NCBI GenBank assembly: GCA_031253995.1
Contig: JAIRVG010000044.1
Span: 53,912-117,911, forward strand
Length of the DNA stretch: 64,000 nucleotides
Origin: Paucimonas sp.
GTDB lineage: Bacteria > Pseudomonadota > Gammaproteobacteria > Pseudomonadales > Pseudomonadaceae
Direction: 5' to 3'
The translations under genes were made by a program, and so were the position numbers. The first letter of the stretch is position 1, and every line of letters begins with the position of its first letter. Under the pieces are notes generated by a model. The model did no database searches and was not told the origin of the DNA. It saw only the letters and a list, made by a program, of their open reading frames with translations. Below, piece by piece: positions 34,710-43,871 of this stretch.

Positions 34710-35810
34710 TCAGGCGCTGGCGGTTTCAGGCAGCGCGGCGCGGCGCCGCCAGTTCAGGTTCAGGCGTGGCCGGTAGAGGATCAGCACGTCGCAGGCAAGC
34801 AGGTAGAACAGCATCATTCCCTGGAACAGCTGGGTCAGTGACTGCGGCAGGTTGAGGTTCATCTGCGCGTTCTCGCCGCCCAGGTAGAGCAGCGACATCA
34901 AGAGGCCCGCAGCGAGGATGCCGAGCGGGTTCAGGCGTCCGAGAAAGGCCACGGTGATCGCCGCGTAGCCGTAGCCCGGCGACACCTGCGGCACCAGCTG
35001 GCCGATCGGCCCGCTGACTTCGCTGACCCCGGCCAGCCCCGCCAGCCCGCCACTCAGCAACAGGGCCAGCCAGACCAGGCGTTTCTCGCGAAAGCCGACA
35101 AAGCCGGCGGCGCGCGAGTCGAGGCCGAGCACCTTGATCTGGAAGCCGAGGAAGCTCTTGTGCAGCAGCACCCACACCGCCACCAGGGCCAGCAGCACGA
35201 AGGCCAGGCCGACATGCACGCGCCCGTCCTCGAACAGCGCCGGCAGGCGGCTGGCGTCACCGAACATCGCCGACTGCGGGAAGCTGAAGCCGTCCGGGTC
35301 CTTGAGCGGGCCGTGGACGAAGTACAGCAGCAGGTTCAGGGCGATGTAGTTGAGCATGATGGTGGTGAGGATCTCGTTGGCGTTGAAGCGTGTGCGCAAC
35401 CACGCCGCCAACCCACCCCACAAGGCACCGGCGAGGATGCCGGCAAGCAGCACCCAGACCAGCGCCCAGCGGCTTTCCCAGTCGATGACGGCGAGCGCCA
35501 CGGCGCTGCCGGCCAGGGCACCCATCAGTAACTGGCCTTCGGCACCGATGTTCCAGATGCGCGCCTGGTAGGCCACCGCCAGGCCGAGGGCACAGAGCAG
35601 GATCGGCAGGGCCTTGAGCAACAGCTCGGAGACGCCGTAGAAATCGCTGACCGGTTCGATCAGCAGGGTATGGAAGGTCTGCAGCGGATCATGGCCGAGC
35701 GCGGCGAACAACAGTGCGCCACTGACCAGGGTCAGCAGGCCGGCGAGCAGTGGCGACAGCAGGAGCATGGCGCGGGACTGCTGGGTACGGGGTTCGAGGG
35801 ATAACAGCAT
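34710..35810 (-). CDS. Nucleoside-type ABC transporter permease 1
   Basis: A 366-residue permease (YufP-like) with about nine membrane segments; ARIWNIGAEGQLLMGALAGSA (about 84-103) and GYGYAAITVAFLGRLNPLGIL (about 281-301) are family signatures. It follows the ATPase gene by 12 bp. Confidence 0.88.
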   Translation of the reverse strand: MLLSLEPRTQQSRAMLLLSPLLAGLLTLVSGALLFAALGHDPLQTFHTLLIEPVSDFYGVSELLLKALPILLCALGLAVAYQARIWNIGAEGQLLMGALAGSAVALAVIDWESRWALVWVLLAGILAGALWGGLAAWLRTRFNANEILTTIMLNYIALNLLLYFVHGPLKDPDGFSFPQSAMFGDASRLPALFEDGRVHVGLAFVLLALVAVWVLLHKSFLGFQIKVLGLDSRAAGFVGFREKRLVWLALLLSGGLAGLAGVSEVSGPIGQLVPQVSPGYGYAAITVAFLGRLNPLGILAAGLLMSLLYLGGENAQMNLNLPQSLTQLFQGMMLFYLLACDVLILYRPRLNLNWRRRAALPETASA

Positions 35811-35822
35811 GATGGCTTCTCG

Positions 35823-37358
35823 TCAGGCGGCGTCTTGCGCGGTGTCGAACTGGCCGGCCATCCAGCGGCCGACCTCCACGGTATGGGTCTGGGCGGTGGC
35901 CTTGAGCGGCGACAGGCGCCCGCTGCAAAGGGCGCCGATGCGGTCGCTGATCTGGAACAGCTCGTCGAGGTCTTCGGAGATCACCAGGATCGCCGCGCCT
36001 GCGTCGCGCAGGGCAATCAGCGCGCGATGGATCGCCGCCGCCGCGCCGACATCGACGCCCCAGGTCGGGTGGGCGGCCACCAGCAGTTTCGGGTTTTGCA
36101 GGATCTCGCGGCCGAGGATGAACTTCTGCAGGTTGCCGCCCGACAGGCTGCGGGCCCTGGCCTGCGCGTCCGGGGTCTTCACCGCGAAGCGCTGGATGAT
36201 CCGCTCGGCCAGCGCCAGCACCTCGCCGGAGCGGATCAGGCCACGGCTGACCAGGCCTTGCTGGAAGGCGGTGAGCAGGGCGTTGTCGGCCAGGCTCATG
36301 TCCGGCACCGCGCCGTGGCCGAGGCGTTCAGCCGGCACGAAGGCCAGGCCGAGGGCGCGGCGGGCGTCCGGGTAGAGGTGGGCCATGGGCTGGGTGTCGA
36401 GGGTGATGCGCTCGCGTTCGCTGGCGGGCAGGCGGGTCTCGCCGCTGAGCAGGGCCAGCAGTTCGTCCTGGCCATTGCCGGCGACCCCGGCGATGCCGAC
36501 GATCTCGCCGCTGCGTACTTCCAGGCGCAGGTGCTCGAAGGAGGTGCCGAACGGGTCGTTGTTGCGCCAGCTCAGGTCATCGATACGCAGCCGTGGCAGG
36601 CCGCCGGCGCTCTTGGGATAGCTGGCTTCCAGGCCTTCGGCGTCGCCGACCATCAGCCGCGCCAGTTGCAGGTCGCTGCATTCGGCCGGCACGCAGGCAC
36701 CGGACACCCGGCCGCCGCGCAGCACCGTGGCGCCGTGGCACAGGGCGCGGACCTCGTTGAGCTTGTGGCTGATGAACAGGATGCTGCAGCCCTCGGCGGC
36801 GAGCGCGCGCAGGGTGACGAAGAGTTCGTCGACCTCTTGCGGGGTGAGGACCGAGGTCGGTTCGTCAAGGATCAGCAGGCGGATGTCCTGCATCAGGCAG
36901 CGCACGATCTCCACGCGCTGGCGCTCGCCGATGGACAGGCTGTGCACCAGGCGCTCCGGTTCCAGGCCCATGCCATAGCGTTGCGACACCTCGCGGATGC
37001 GTGGCGCCAGTTGCTTCGGCGTACCGGCTTCGCGGCCCAGGGCCAGGGCGATGTTCTCGGCCACGGTCAGGGTCTCGAACAGCGAGAAGTGCTGGAATAC
37101 CATGCCGATGCCCAGGGCGCGGGCCTGGGCCGGGTCCTCGACCCGTACCGCCTGGCCTTCCCACAGCACCTGGCCGGAGTCGGGCGCGGTGACGCCGTAG
37201 ATGATCTTCATCAGGGTGCTCTTGCCCGCGCCGTTCTCGCCGAGCAGGGCATGGATTTCACCGGCGGCGATGCGCAGGTCGACACGATCGTTGGCCAGGG
37301 TGCCGGGGTAGCGCTTGGTGATGGCGCGTAGTTCCAGGCGCAGGGGAGAGTCGGACAT
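35823..37358 (-). CDS. Nucleoside-type ABC transporter duplicated ATPase
   Basis: A 511-residue ATPase with two fused ABC cassettes, as in YufO/NupO-type importers. The first has GENGAGKSTLMKIIYG (Walker A, about 38-53), SIGERQRVEIVRCL (signature), and LLILDEPTSVLTP (Walker B). The second has a degenerate Walker A region (GVAGNGQDELLALLSGE), LSGGNLQKFILGRE as signature, and VISEDLDELFQ. First gene of the importer-oxygenase operon. A TGGCCA-AG-TGGTCA imperfect palindrome (37407-37420) lies upstream and could be an operator. Confidence 0.92.
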   Translation of the reverse strand: MSDSPLRLELRAITKRYPGTLANDRVDLRIAAGEIHALLGENGAGKSTLMKIIYGVTAPDSGQVLWEGQAVRVEDPAQARALGIGMVFQHFSLFETLTVAENIALALGREAGTPKQLAPRIREVSQRYGMGLEPERLVHSLSIGERQRVEIVRCLMQDIRLLILDEPTSVLTPQEVDELFVTLRALAAEGCSILFISHKLNEVRALCHGATVLRGGRVSGACVPAECSDLQLARLMVGDAEGLEASYPKSAGGLPRLRIDDLSWRNNDPFGTSFEHLRLEVRSGEIVGIAGVAGNGQDELLALLSGETRLPASERERITLDTQPMAHLYPDARRALGLAFVPAERLGHGAVPDMSLADNALLTAFQQGLVSRGLIRSGEVLALAERIIQRFAVKTPDAQARARSLSGGNLQKFILGREILQNPKLLVAAHPTWGVDVGAAAAIHRALIALRDAGAAILVISEDLDELFQISDRIGALCSGRLSPLKATAQTHTVEVGRWMAGQFDTAQDAA

Positions 37359-37540
37359 GAGGCTGCTCGGGGAGGAATGTGTTGAGCAGCTTGCAAAGCA
37401 AAAACATGGCCAAGTGGTCAGATTATTGCGCGAGGGGCCCTGGGAAAGGGGTTGCGGGGTGGTGAGGATTTTTCGCGGTGGGTGGGTTGTGTGATTTTGG
37501 GGCGGATGCCGGCGCCAAACTGGTGCGATCTGAAAACGTC

Positions 37541-37640
37541 GAGGGCCTCATCGCTGGCAAGCCAGCTCCCACATGTTCAGTGCAAGGCTCAGGCCTGAGG
37601 TGATCCCTGTGGGAGCTGGCTTGCCAGCGATGAGGCCAGT
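37541..37640. repeat. REP pair (inverted)
   Basis: Two inverted REPs at 37541-37575 (CATCGCTGGCAAGCCAGCTC) and 37605-37638 (GAGCTGGCTTGCCAGCGATG), just beyond the azlD stop. The remaining upstream part of this 286-bp gap carries the ABC operon promoter but no box I can define. Confidence 0.85.
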
Positions 37641-37644
37641 GCAG

Positions 37645-37971
37645 TCAGCCCATGACCATCTTCAATCCCCACAACGCCCCCATCCCCACCACCAGCGTCA
37701 GCACGGTATTGCGGGTCTTCCAGGCCACCACCGCAGCAAGCAGCGCCGCCGGGATCTGTGGGTTGCCGATCACGAAATCACCATGCCCCTCCGGATACAC
37801 CACCGCCGGCAGCACCAGCGCGGCCAGCACGCTGGCCGGCACGTAGGCCAGCGCCCGGCTCACCACCGGCGGTACCCGCAGGTTGCCGTACAGCTCGATG
37901 AAGGACAGGCGGATGGCGAACGTGCCGAGGCCGATCACCAGGAACAGGCACCACAAGGCCAGGTCGCTCAT
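37645..37971 (-). CDS. azlD: AzlD-family branched-chain amino-acid exporter small subunit
   Basis: A 108-residue membrane protein with three to four spans (ALWCLFLVIGLGTFAIRLSF, ALAYVPASVLAALVLPAVVY), the AzlD partner that, with AzlC, exports branched-chain amino acids or analogues. It overlaps the azlC stop by 4 bp. Confidence 0.9.
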   Translation of the reverse strand: MSDLALWCLFLVIGLGTFAIRLSFIELYGNLRVPPVVSRALAYVPASVLAALVLPAVVYPEGHGDFVIGNPQIPAALLAAVVAWKTRNTVLTLVVGMGALWGLKMVMG

Positions 37972-38702
37972 TGGCGTTCTCCTTCAGCCTGGAAGGCCGT
38001 TTCCGAGGGTTTTTTCCGCAGGTTCTCCGCGCTCACCCCGGCAATGACCCCACCGATGGACGCCGTCACCAGGCCAAGGTTGTAGGGCAGGTCCACCGCC
38101 AGCACGGCAATGCTGCCGCCGACGATGGCCGCGACCAGTGCCGGCATGCTGCGAATACCCGGTACCAGCAGGGCCAGGAACGACAATGGAATGGCAAAGC
38201 CCAGCGACCAGCTCTCCGGAATGCTCCCACCGAGGTAAACACCGGCCGCCACCGAGAGATTCCACGCCAGCCACATCAGCACCGCCGTGCCGGCATAGTA
38301 CTGGTAGCCGAAACGCCCCAGCTCCCCGGCGGAAAGCTTCAGGGTGCACAGCGCGTAGGACTGGTCGGAAAGCATGTAGGACATCGGCCAGGTCCAGCGT
38401 CGCGGCAATTGATGCAGGTGCGGCGCCAGCGAGGCGCTGTACATGACGAAGCGCAGGTTGATGATCAGCGCCGTGGCCACGATCGCCACCGGCAGCACAC
38501 CGCTGTGGATAAGTTGCAGGGCCACCATCTGCGCCGAGCCGGAGTAGAACAGCAGGGTCATGCCGATGGCCATGGTCGGGGTCATGCCCATCTTGATCGC
38601 CATGACCCCGGTGACCAGGCCGAACGGAACCACCCCCGGGATCAGCGGCAGCAGCGCGCGAGCGCCCTGGATGAACGCTTCCCGCCCCGTTTGAAAGGCC
38701 AT
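37968..38702 (-). CDS. azlC: AzlC-family branched-chain amino-acid exporter large subunit
   Basis: A 244-residue AzlC with about six spans; GARALLPLIPGVVPFGLVTG (about 14-33), FYSGSAQMVALQLI, and INLRFVMYSASLAPHL are typical. The start at 38702 (MAFQTGREAFIQGA) fits family length. The divergent LysR regulator at 38838 is the probable controller. Confidence 0.9.
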   Translation of the reverse strand: MAFQTGREAFIQGARALLPLIPGVVPFGLVTGVMAIKMGMTPTMAIGMTLLFYSGSAQMVALQLIHSGVLPVAIVATALIINLRFVMYSASLAPHLHQLPRRWTWPMSYMLSDQSYALCTLKLSAGELGRFGYQYYAGTAVLMWLAWNLSVAAGVYLGGSIPESWSLGFAIPLSFLALLVPGIRSMPALVAAIVGGSIAVLAVDLPYNLGLVTASIGGVIAGVSAENLRKKPSETAFQAEGERQ

Positions 38703-38837
38703 GTCGACTCCTTCTCGTTGTGTTGTCGCGCAGTGCTGGATGACAGGCGCATCCGTCTTTATCGTGCGATAGAGTGTAGGGCCCGCCCAGAACCCGCAGA
38801 ATCGACTTTTATTTCGAGAAACCAGGCAGTTTTTGTT

Positions 38838-39791
38838 ATGGCTAGAAACGCACCGCCCGACCAGTCGCTTATCGCCATGCCGTCGTTCAAGGCCATGCGC
38901 TCCTTCGTCGCGGCGGCCAAGTACCGCAACTTCACCCGCGCCGCCGAGGCGCTGTGCGTGACCCAGGCGGCGATCAGCCGGCAGATCCGCGACCTGGAGC
39001 TGTACCTGGGCACCGAGCTGTTCATCCGCACGGGGCGCGAAGTCATCCTGACGGCCGCCGGCACGACACTGTTCGATGCGGCGCAACTGTCCTTGCTCAA
39101 CATCTCCCAGGTCACCGAGCGAATCCGCCGCGAGCAGAGCGACAAGTGCAGCCTGACCCTATGCTGCTCGCCGGCGTTTTCCGGGTTGTGGCTGGCGCGG
39201 CGGATGAAGGATTTCTTCGCGGCCAACCCCGATATCGACGTCAACGTCATCACCACCCAGCATTTCCTCGCGATGGAGCCGGGCAGCGAGCCGGACCTCT
39301 ACATCACCAAGATCTTCGACCTGCGTCCCGGTTACCTGAGGGTTCCGCTGTTCCATGAGGTGATCTACCCGGTGTGTTCGCCGCGTTACCTGGAGGCCCA
39401 CCCTGAGGTGCGTACCCTGGAAGGCGTGCGCGACGCCGTGCTGCTCGACCTGAATCCCTATGGCCGCTCGCAGTTGTCCGAGCAGGTGGACTGGGACGTG
39501 TGGTTCGCCATGCAGTCCCACGGCGCACAGGTCCCGTTGGCCGAGCACCGGCAGCGCTTCAGCAGCAACGACCTGGTCCTGCTCATGCAGATGGCCCTGG
39601 ACGGTCAGGGGGTGGCGCTGGGCTGGGAACACCTGGTCGGCGATCTGTTGCGGGACGGGCGACTGGTGCGGCCGGTCAGCGAGGAACTGGTGTTCGCCGA
39701 CACGGTGCATTACCTGATCTTCAAGGAGGAAAAGGCCGACGATCCGGCGTTTCTCCGTCTGAAGGACTGGCTGATCGCGCAGTTCAGCTAG
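38838..39791 (+). CDS. LysR-family transcriptional regulator (GcvA-like)
   Basis: A 317-residue LysR protein: an N-terminal winged helix (PSFKAMRSFVAAAKYRNF, TRAAEALCVTQAAISRQIRDLE, about 14-60) and a periplasmic-binding-like effector domain. The SRQIRDLEL and closing VHYLI/LRLKDWL stretches resemble the GcvA/AmpR branch. It is divergent from azlCD (135 bp apart), which it likely regulates. Confidence 0.9.
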   Translation: MARNAPPDQSLIAMPSFKAMRSFVAAAKYRNFTRAAEALCVTQAAISRQIRDLELYLGTELFIRTGREVILTAAGTTLFDAAQLSLLNISQVTERIRREQSDKCSLTLCCSPAFSGLWLARRMKDFFAANPDIDVNVITTQHFLAMEPGSEPDLYITKIFDLRPGYLRVPLFHEVIYPVCSPRYLEAHPEVRTLEGVRDAVLLDLNPYGRSQLSEQVDWDVWFAMQSHGAQVPLAEHRQRFSSNDLVLLMQMALDGQGVALGWEHLVGDLLRDGRLVRPVSEELVFADTVHYLIFKEEKADDPAFLRLKDWLIAQFS

Positions 39792-39921
39792 CCGCTACGG
39801 ACAGAAAACGCACGCTGCGGACAGATCACGCCGTGATTTTTCCGCAGCGGCATTCTGTAATATTTGCTCACACAAGCCTGACAATAGTAGCCGCCTCATC
39901 CCGCTCAAAGAGGCTTGTGCC

Positions 39922-41841
39922 GTGCTGCTCCGTGTTCTGTTTTCCCTGTCTGCCCTCAGCCTGTCCATCGCCGCCCACGCTGCCGCGACCGATACCCTCG
40001 ACACCCCGCGGCTGGTTGGCATCGACAACTTCCGCGATATCGCCGGGACCACCAGCGCCTACACCGCCGCCAACGACGGCACCCTGCGTTCCGGCGTGTT
40101 CTACCGTTCCAACGCCCTGACCCCGCAAGGCACCGACCTGGCGGTGCTCGACAGCCTGGGCATCAGCAACGTCTACGACCTGCGTACCCCGAGCGAGATC
40201 GCCGCCACCCCGGACACCCTGCCGACTGGCGCCGAATACCAGAACATCGACATCATCGGCAGCACCACCTCCGGCTCCAACGTCACCAACATCTCCTTCA
40301 CCAGCGCCGCCCAGGCCGTGGCCATGATGGAAGAGACCAACCGTGCCTTCGTCAGCGACGCCGGCATGCGCAGCCAGTTCAGCGTGCTGTTCAACGAACT
40401 GGCCGCCGCCGATGGTGCCGCGCTGTTCCACTGCACCGCGGGCAAGGACCGCACCGGCTGGACCGCCGCCGTGCTGCTGAGCATCGCCGGCGTGGACAGC
40501 ACCACGATCATGGAAAACTACCTGGCCACCAACGACTACACCGCCGCCCGTGTCGCCGCCACCCTGGCCGCGATGCCGTCGAGCATGGCGGCGATCTACG
40601 CGCCGCTGCTGGGTGTGCAGGCCAGCTACCTGCAGGCCGGCCTCGACGAAGTGACCGCCGAGTACGGCAGCATGGACAACTACCTCAAGGAAGGCCTCGG
40701 CCTGTCCCAGGAAACCCTCTACGTACTGCGCGGCAAGATGGTGTTCTACAACAGCCTGCCGGGCACCGCCGGCCTGCTGGGCAACGCCGCGTCGGGTGCG
40801 CAACTGTTGTCGGAGCTGCAGAACAGCAGCCTGTCCGGCGACTACACCGCGTACAACTACTACCTGCAATCGGCCATCGACGCCGGCACCCTGGGCGGCG
40901 TCGAAGCCACCGTGGGCGGCCAGGTGCATGCCGATGCCGCCAGCTACCTGCTGCGCCAGGGCGCTCTGCTGGACAGGGCCGCCGCGCCGTTCGCCAGTGG
41001 CACCGACCTGAAGATCGGCCAGTACCGCCTCTGGACCACCGCACTGGCGGGTTACCAGGGCACCGATGGTTCGTCCCGTGCCGCGAGCAGCAACGAGCAC
41101 ACCCAGGGCATGATGGTCGGCCTTACCCAGCGCTTCAGCGAACAGCTCAGCGCCCATGCCGGCATCGGCTACAGCCGTGGCAGCGTCGGTGCGGCCAGCG
41201 GTGACGTGGATACCGACCTGACCTTCCTCAAGGCCGGCGGCCGTTTCGCCTTCGAGACGCTGGAGCGTGGGCTTTTCCTCGAAGCCGGTGTGAGCGGCGG
41301 TCGTCTCGACTACGACAGCAAGCGCGAACTCGGCGGCGGCCTGGGCACGGCCAAGGGCGACACCGACGGAACCCTGACCGGCGCCAGCCTGGCCTTGGGT
41401 TATCGCCTGCCGCTGTCCGGCGTGATCCTGGAGCCGAGCCTGGGTGTGCGGGTCAGCCATCTCGACCTCGATGGCTTCCAGGAAAAAGGCAGCGAGCTGG
41501 CGCTGGAGGTGGATGGGATCAAGGAAACCCGGCGCAGTGCCGTGGCCAACCTCAAGGCGTCCTTCGCACCGGTGGGGCTGGGCGCTGGCTGGCAACTGAC
41601 GCCGGCGCTGGAGGTCGGCTACGAGCACGCGCTGGGCGATCACCAAGTCGACAGCCAGGGCCATCTGCTCGGGCTGGATATCGAACAGCGCGCGGCGTTC
41701 GACAGTCGTGACCAGTTCAGTGGGGCCTTCAGCCTCAACGCCGGTCTGGGCGCTTTCAGCGTGGGGGCGGAAGTCGGTGTGATCGGTGGCGGTGACAGCC
41801 ATGGTGCCAGCGGCAACCTGAAGGCCAGCTACGCATTCTGA
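39922..41841 (+). CDS. Tyrosine-phosphatase-like passenger fused to an autotransporter beta-barrel
   Basis: A 639-residue protein. A signal peptide (about 1-20, cleaved after AHA) leads into a phosphatase domain of the Y_phosphatase3/LipA type (about 28-260): NFRDIAGT, SGVFYRSNAL, YDLRTPSEI, and the P-loop HCTAGKDRTG with Cys171 and Arg177 (C-x5-R), preserving the catalytic core. After a linker, residues about 360-639 form an autotransporter barrel ending LKASYAF with terminal Phe. The enzyme should therefore be displayed on, or released from, the cell surface. The GTG start at 39922 is followed directly by the signal peptide. It is convergent with an AraC-type gene 9 bp away. Substrate (phosphotyrosine, phosphoinositide or other) unknown. 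Confidence 0.88.
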   Translation: MLLRVLFSLSALSLSIAAHAAATDTLDTPRLVGIDNFRDIAGTTSAYTAANDGTLRSGVFYRSNALTPQGTDLAVLDSLGISNVYDLRTPSEIAATPDTLPTGAEYQNIDIIGSTTSGSNVTNISFTSAAQAVAMMEETNRAFVSDAGMRSQFSVLFNELAAADGAALFHCTAGKDRTGWTAAVLLSIAGVDSTTIMENYLATNDYTAARVAATLAAMPSSMAAIYAPLLGVQASYLQAGLDEVTAEYGSMDNYLKEGLGLSQETLYVLRGKMVFYNSLPGTAGLLGNAASGAQLLSELQNSSLSGDYTAYNYYLQSAIDAGTLGGVEATVGGQVHADAASYLLRQGALLDRAAAPFASGTDLKIGQYRLWTTALAGYQGTDGSSRAASSNEHTQGMMVGLTQRFSEQLSAHAGIGYSRGSVGAASGDVDTDLTFLKAGGRFAFETLERGLFLEAGVSGGRLDYDSKRELGGGLGTAKGDTDGTLTGASLALGYRLPLSGVILEPSLGVRVSHLDLDGFQEKGSELALEVDGIKETRRSAVANLKASFAPVGLGAGWQLTPALEVGYEHALGDHQVDSQGHLLGLDIEQRAAFDSRDQFSGAFSLNAGLGAFSVGAEVGVIGGGDSHGASGNLKASYAF

Positions 41842-41850
41842 TCGCGTTGT

Positions 41851-42828
41851 TCAGCCCTGCCGGCGCAGATCGGCGGGGCTGATGCCATAGGCGTTCTGGA
41901 AGTACTGACAGAACCTTCCGACATTGCTGAAGCCCAGGGCCAGGGCAATTTCGCTGATGGATTGGGATGTGCCCTGCTTGAGCACATCGTAGGCCCGTTG
42001 CAGGCGCACCTGGCGCTGATAGGCGACGATGGAGGTTCCCACGAAGCGGCGGAAGCCATCCTGCAAGGCACGCAGGCTGATATGGGTCAGCTCGGCCAGT
42101 TCGCTGCCGCTGACCAGGGCATCAGGGTGCTCATGCAGGTATTCCACGGCCAGCTTCACATGGCGCGGCGCGATCAGTTTTTCCGGGCGTTTGAGTTCGT
42201 CGCTGTAGGTGTGTGGCCAGATATCCAGCACCGAATCCACCAGCATCTCCTGAACACGGCTGGGCATCAGCGAGCTGGTGTTCATCAACTGGTCGAAATC
42301 GCTGCCGGTGGCCATGCCGACAATGGCCTTGATGCCCTGGAAGGCGTCGGTGCCCAGGTCCACCACCGGGCGGAAGCGCACCGGGTGGATGATCGGCTTG
42401 CCCAGCAGGGTCGACAGGCGGCGGGTGAACAGCGAGCGGCGGATCGACATGCCGTACTGGGAATGGCCGTCCATGAAGCCCACGGATTTCACCGAAGTCT
42501 TTTCCACTGCCAGGGCGATCCGTGGTGTTCCCACGGTTTCGCTGGCCTGGTTGAACACGATGTGGCCGGCGGTGGGGAAGACGAAGGTGATCTCGTCGTC
42601 GGCGTCGGGCAGGCCGGTGAGGAAGTCGCCGCGAAAGCTCAGGTTGCGAAAGCTCACGCCGTCGTATCGGCCGTAGACGCCGGCGATGGCGACCTGCCGA
42701 TCCGGGCGCGGCAAGCCGGCGTAGAGGTCGCCGAACATCCGCGTGAACAGGGCGCCGAATTCGTCGGTGCTCATGTTCTCGGAGCGGATCATGAAGGAAT
42801 GGCGGGCGCTGTCGGGGGCCAGATTCAT
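41851..42828 (-). CDS. AraC-family transcriptional regulator
   Basis: A 325-residue regulator with an N-terminal AraC_binding_2-type domain (about 30-200) and a C-terminal double helix-turn-helix (about 220-322; SGSELAELTHISLRALQDGFRRF, then SISEIALALGFSNVGRFCQYF). Its targets are not evident; the only close gene is the convergent phosphatase-autotransporter, which has its own promoter side elsewhere. Confidence 0.9.
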   Translation of the reverse strand: MNLAPDSARHSFMIRSENMSTDEFGALFTRMFGDLYAGLPRPDRQVAIAGVYGRYDGVSFRNLSFRGDFLTGLPDADDEITFVFPTAGHIVFNQASETVGTPRIALAVEKTSVKSVGFMDGHSQYGMSIRRSLFTRRLSTLLGKPIIHPVRFRPVVDLGTDAFQGIKAIVGMATGSDFDQLMNTSSLMPSRVQEMLVDSVLDIWPHTYSDELKRPEKLIAPRHVKLAVEYLHEHPDALVSGSELAELTHISLRALQDGFRRFVGTSIVAYQRQVRLQRAYDVLKQGTSQSISEIALALGFSNVGRFCQYFQNAYGISPADLRRQG

Positions 42829-43357
42829 TGTTGGTCTTCGGGGGATTCTGGGGGATGAACAGGGTAGGGCAGGGTGGTTACAGGCTGATGATGGGCTGCG
42901 CTGTTGCGCAGAGAAATCGACCCCAAGTGCGCCGTCCCTGTTAATCAGTGCCTTGTGTGGGGGCCATGAGCGCTGGCGATAAGGCCAGCAGCCGCACCAT
43001 CAATTCGAAGCCTGTCAATTCGATGCCTGTCCTGCCATAAACAGCTACGAAACTTCATCCATTTCCGGCTTCTATGTAGGCAATTTCCCAAGCATACTCC
43101 CGCGGCCTTTCAGTCGTTGCGTGCTGGGGAATCGCTGCCTAGTCTTGCCTCCGTCGTCGAGGTTTGACGACCGGCTTTGACAGGCCGACAGCAGATCTAC
43201 CTTCAAGCACCGGCCTCTGAGTTATGGCGGCTGTACGTGTGGGCGCATCTTTGCGCGCCGGGTTTCTCTGCTCTCGGTCTGTCAACCCACGTACAGCTGC
43301 CACCTGATTGTTTGACAGCAACTCGGGAGACAGTTTTTCAACCAGCAGAGATCAGCT
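42829..43357. other. Noncoding spacer before the DUF6124-like gene
   Basis: 529 bp without a credible gene. It contains the AraC-gene promoter side, then at 43221-43304 the first copy of an 84-bp stem-loop repeat described separately. Short GTTTGACGACCGG-type stretches near 43150-43190 have no interpretation I can support. Confidence 0.6.
43221..43304. repeat. Stem-loop repeat, copy 1
   Basis: Begins GTTATGGCGGCTGTACGTG and ends CCCACGTACAGCTGCCACC; the two ends are complementary, with an inner GCGC hairpin and the stretch CTCGGTCTGTCAAC. Copy 2 lies at 43872-43953 in the same orientation. The copies bracket the small gene at 43358. Confidence 0.85.
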
Positions 43358-43693
43358 ATGAAAAAAATCGTACCCGATCCACCCGTTCCAACGCCTCGTG
43401 CGTTAACCGTCCACACCCCGTTCGCCGCATGCGACGGCCACCATCCTCCACTCTTCGCCGTCTGCGCTGGTGCCGATGTGGAAGAAGCCATGGCCCATCT
43501 CGTGGTCCTTCTTCGTTCCGCTTTCGAACTCAATCTCCAGGCTTGCGACGTCGTCAAGGACAAGCACCTGGCCGGCATGCTCTGGGCCACCCAGCACACC
43601 CTGGAAGCAGGGCAGGCACTGGCCGAGTCGATGCTGAGGGGAATTGCCGAGAAACTGACCGAGGGTGGAACAACACAAGACTCATTGAGTTAG
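43358..43693 (+). CDS. Small DUF3077/DUF6124-like protein
   Basis: A 111-residue protein. A proline-rich start (VPDPPVPTPRALTVHTPFA) is followed by a helical part (GADVEEAMAHLVVLLRSAFE, then LAGMLWATQHTLEAGQALAESML). This is the pattern of DUF3077/DUF6124 proteins, which occur in several copies in many Pseudomonas genomes. Function unknown. It is flanked by stem-loop repeats and followed immediately by a REP module, giving it a mobile-cassette look without any transposase. Confidence 0.7.
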   Translation: MKKIVPDPPVPTPRALTVHTPFAACDGHHPPLFAVCAGADVEEAMAHLVVLLRSAFELNLQACDVVKDKHLAGMLWATQHTLEAGQALAESMLRGIAEKLTEGGTTQDSLS

Positions 43694-43812
43694 CAGGGGC
43701 CTGTGGGAGCGGGTTCACCCGCGATAGCGGTAGTGAATTCAGCACCGTAATCGCGGGTAAACCCGCTCCCACACTGTCCCCGCTAACTCAATGAGTTATG
43801 TGTTTTTCCATG
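43678..43812. repeat. Extended REP super-palindrome
   Basis: Outer arms CTCATTGAGTTAGCAGGGG (43680-43698) and CCCCGCTAACTCAATGAG (43779-43796) enclose two REPs (GGGAGCGGGTTCACCCGCGA and CGCGGGTAAACCCGCTCCCA). The whole block could fold into one hairpin and covers the 3' end of the small gene. Confidence 0.8.
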
Positions 43813-43871
43813 AGCGCTGGCGTTGCCGGCGATACGATTTCACCAGCCACAGCTCTTTGCTGCGGTTCCGT

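Noticed and set aside
39868..41802. Minus-strand frame of 644 codons opposite the phosphatase-autotransporter
   Set aside because: The + strand frame has signal peptide, catalytic loop and barrel with terminal Phe; the reverse frame shows only biased composition.
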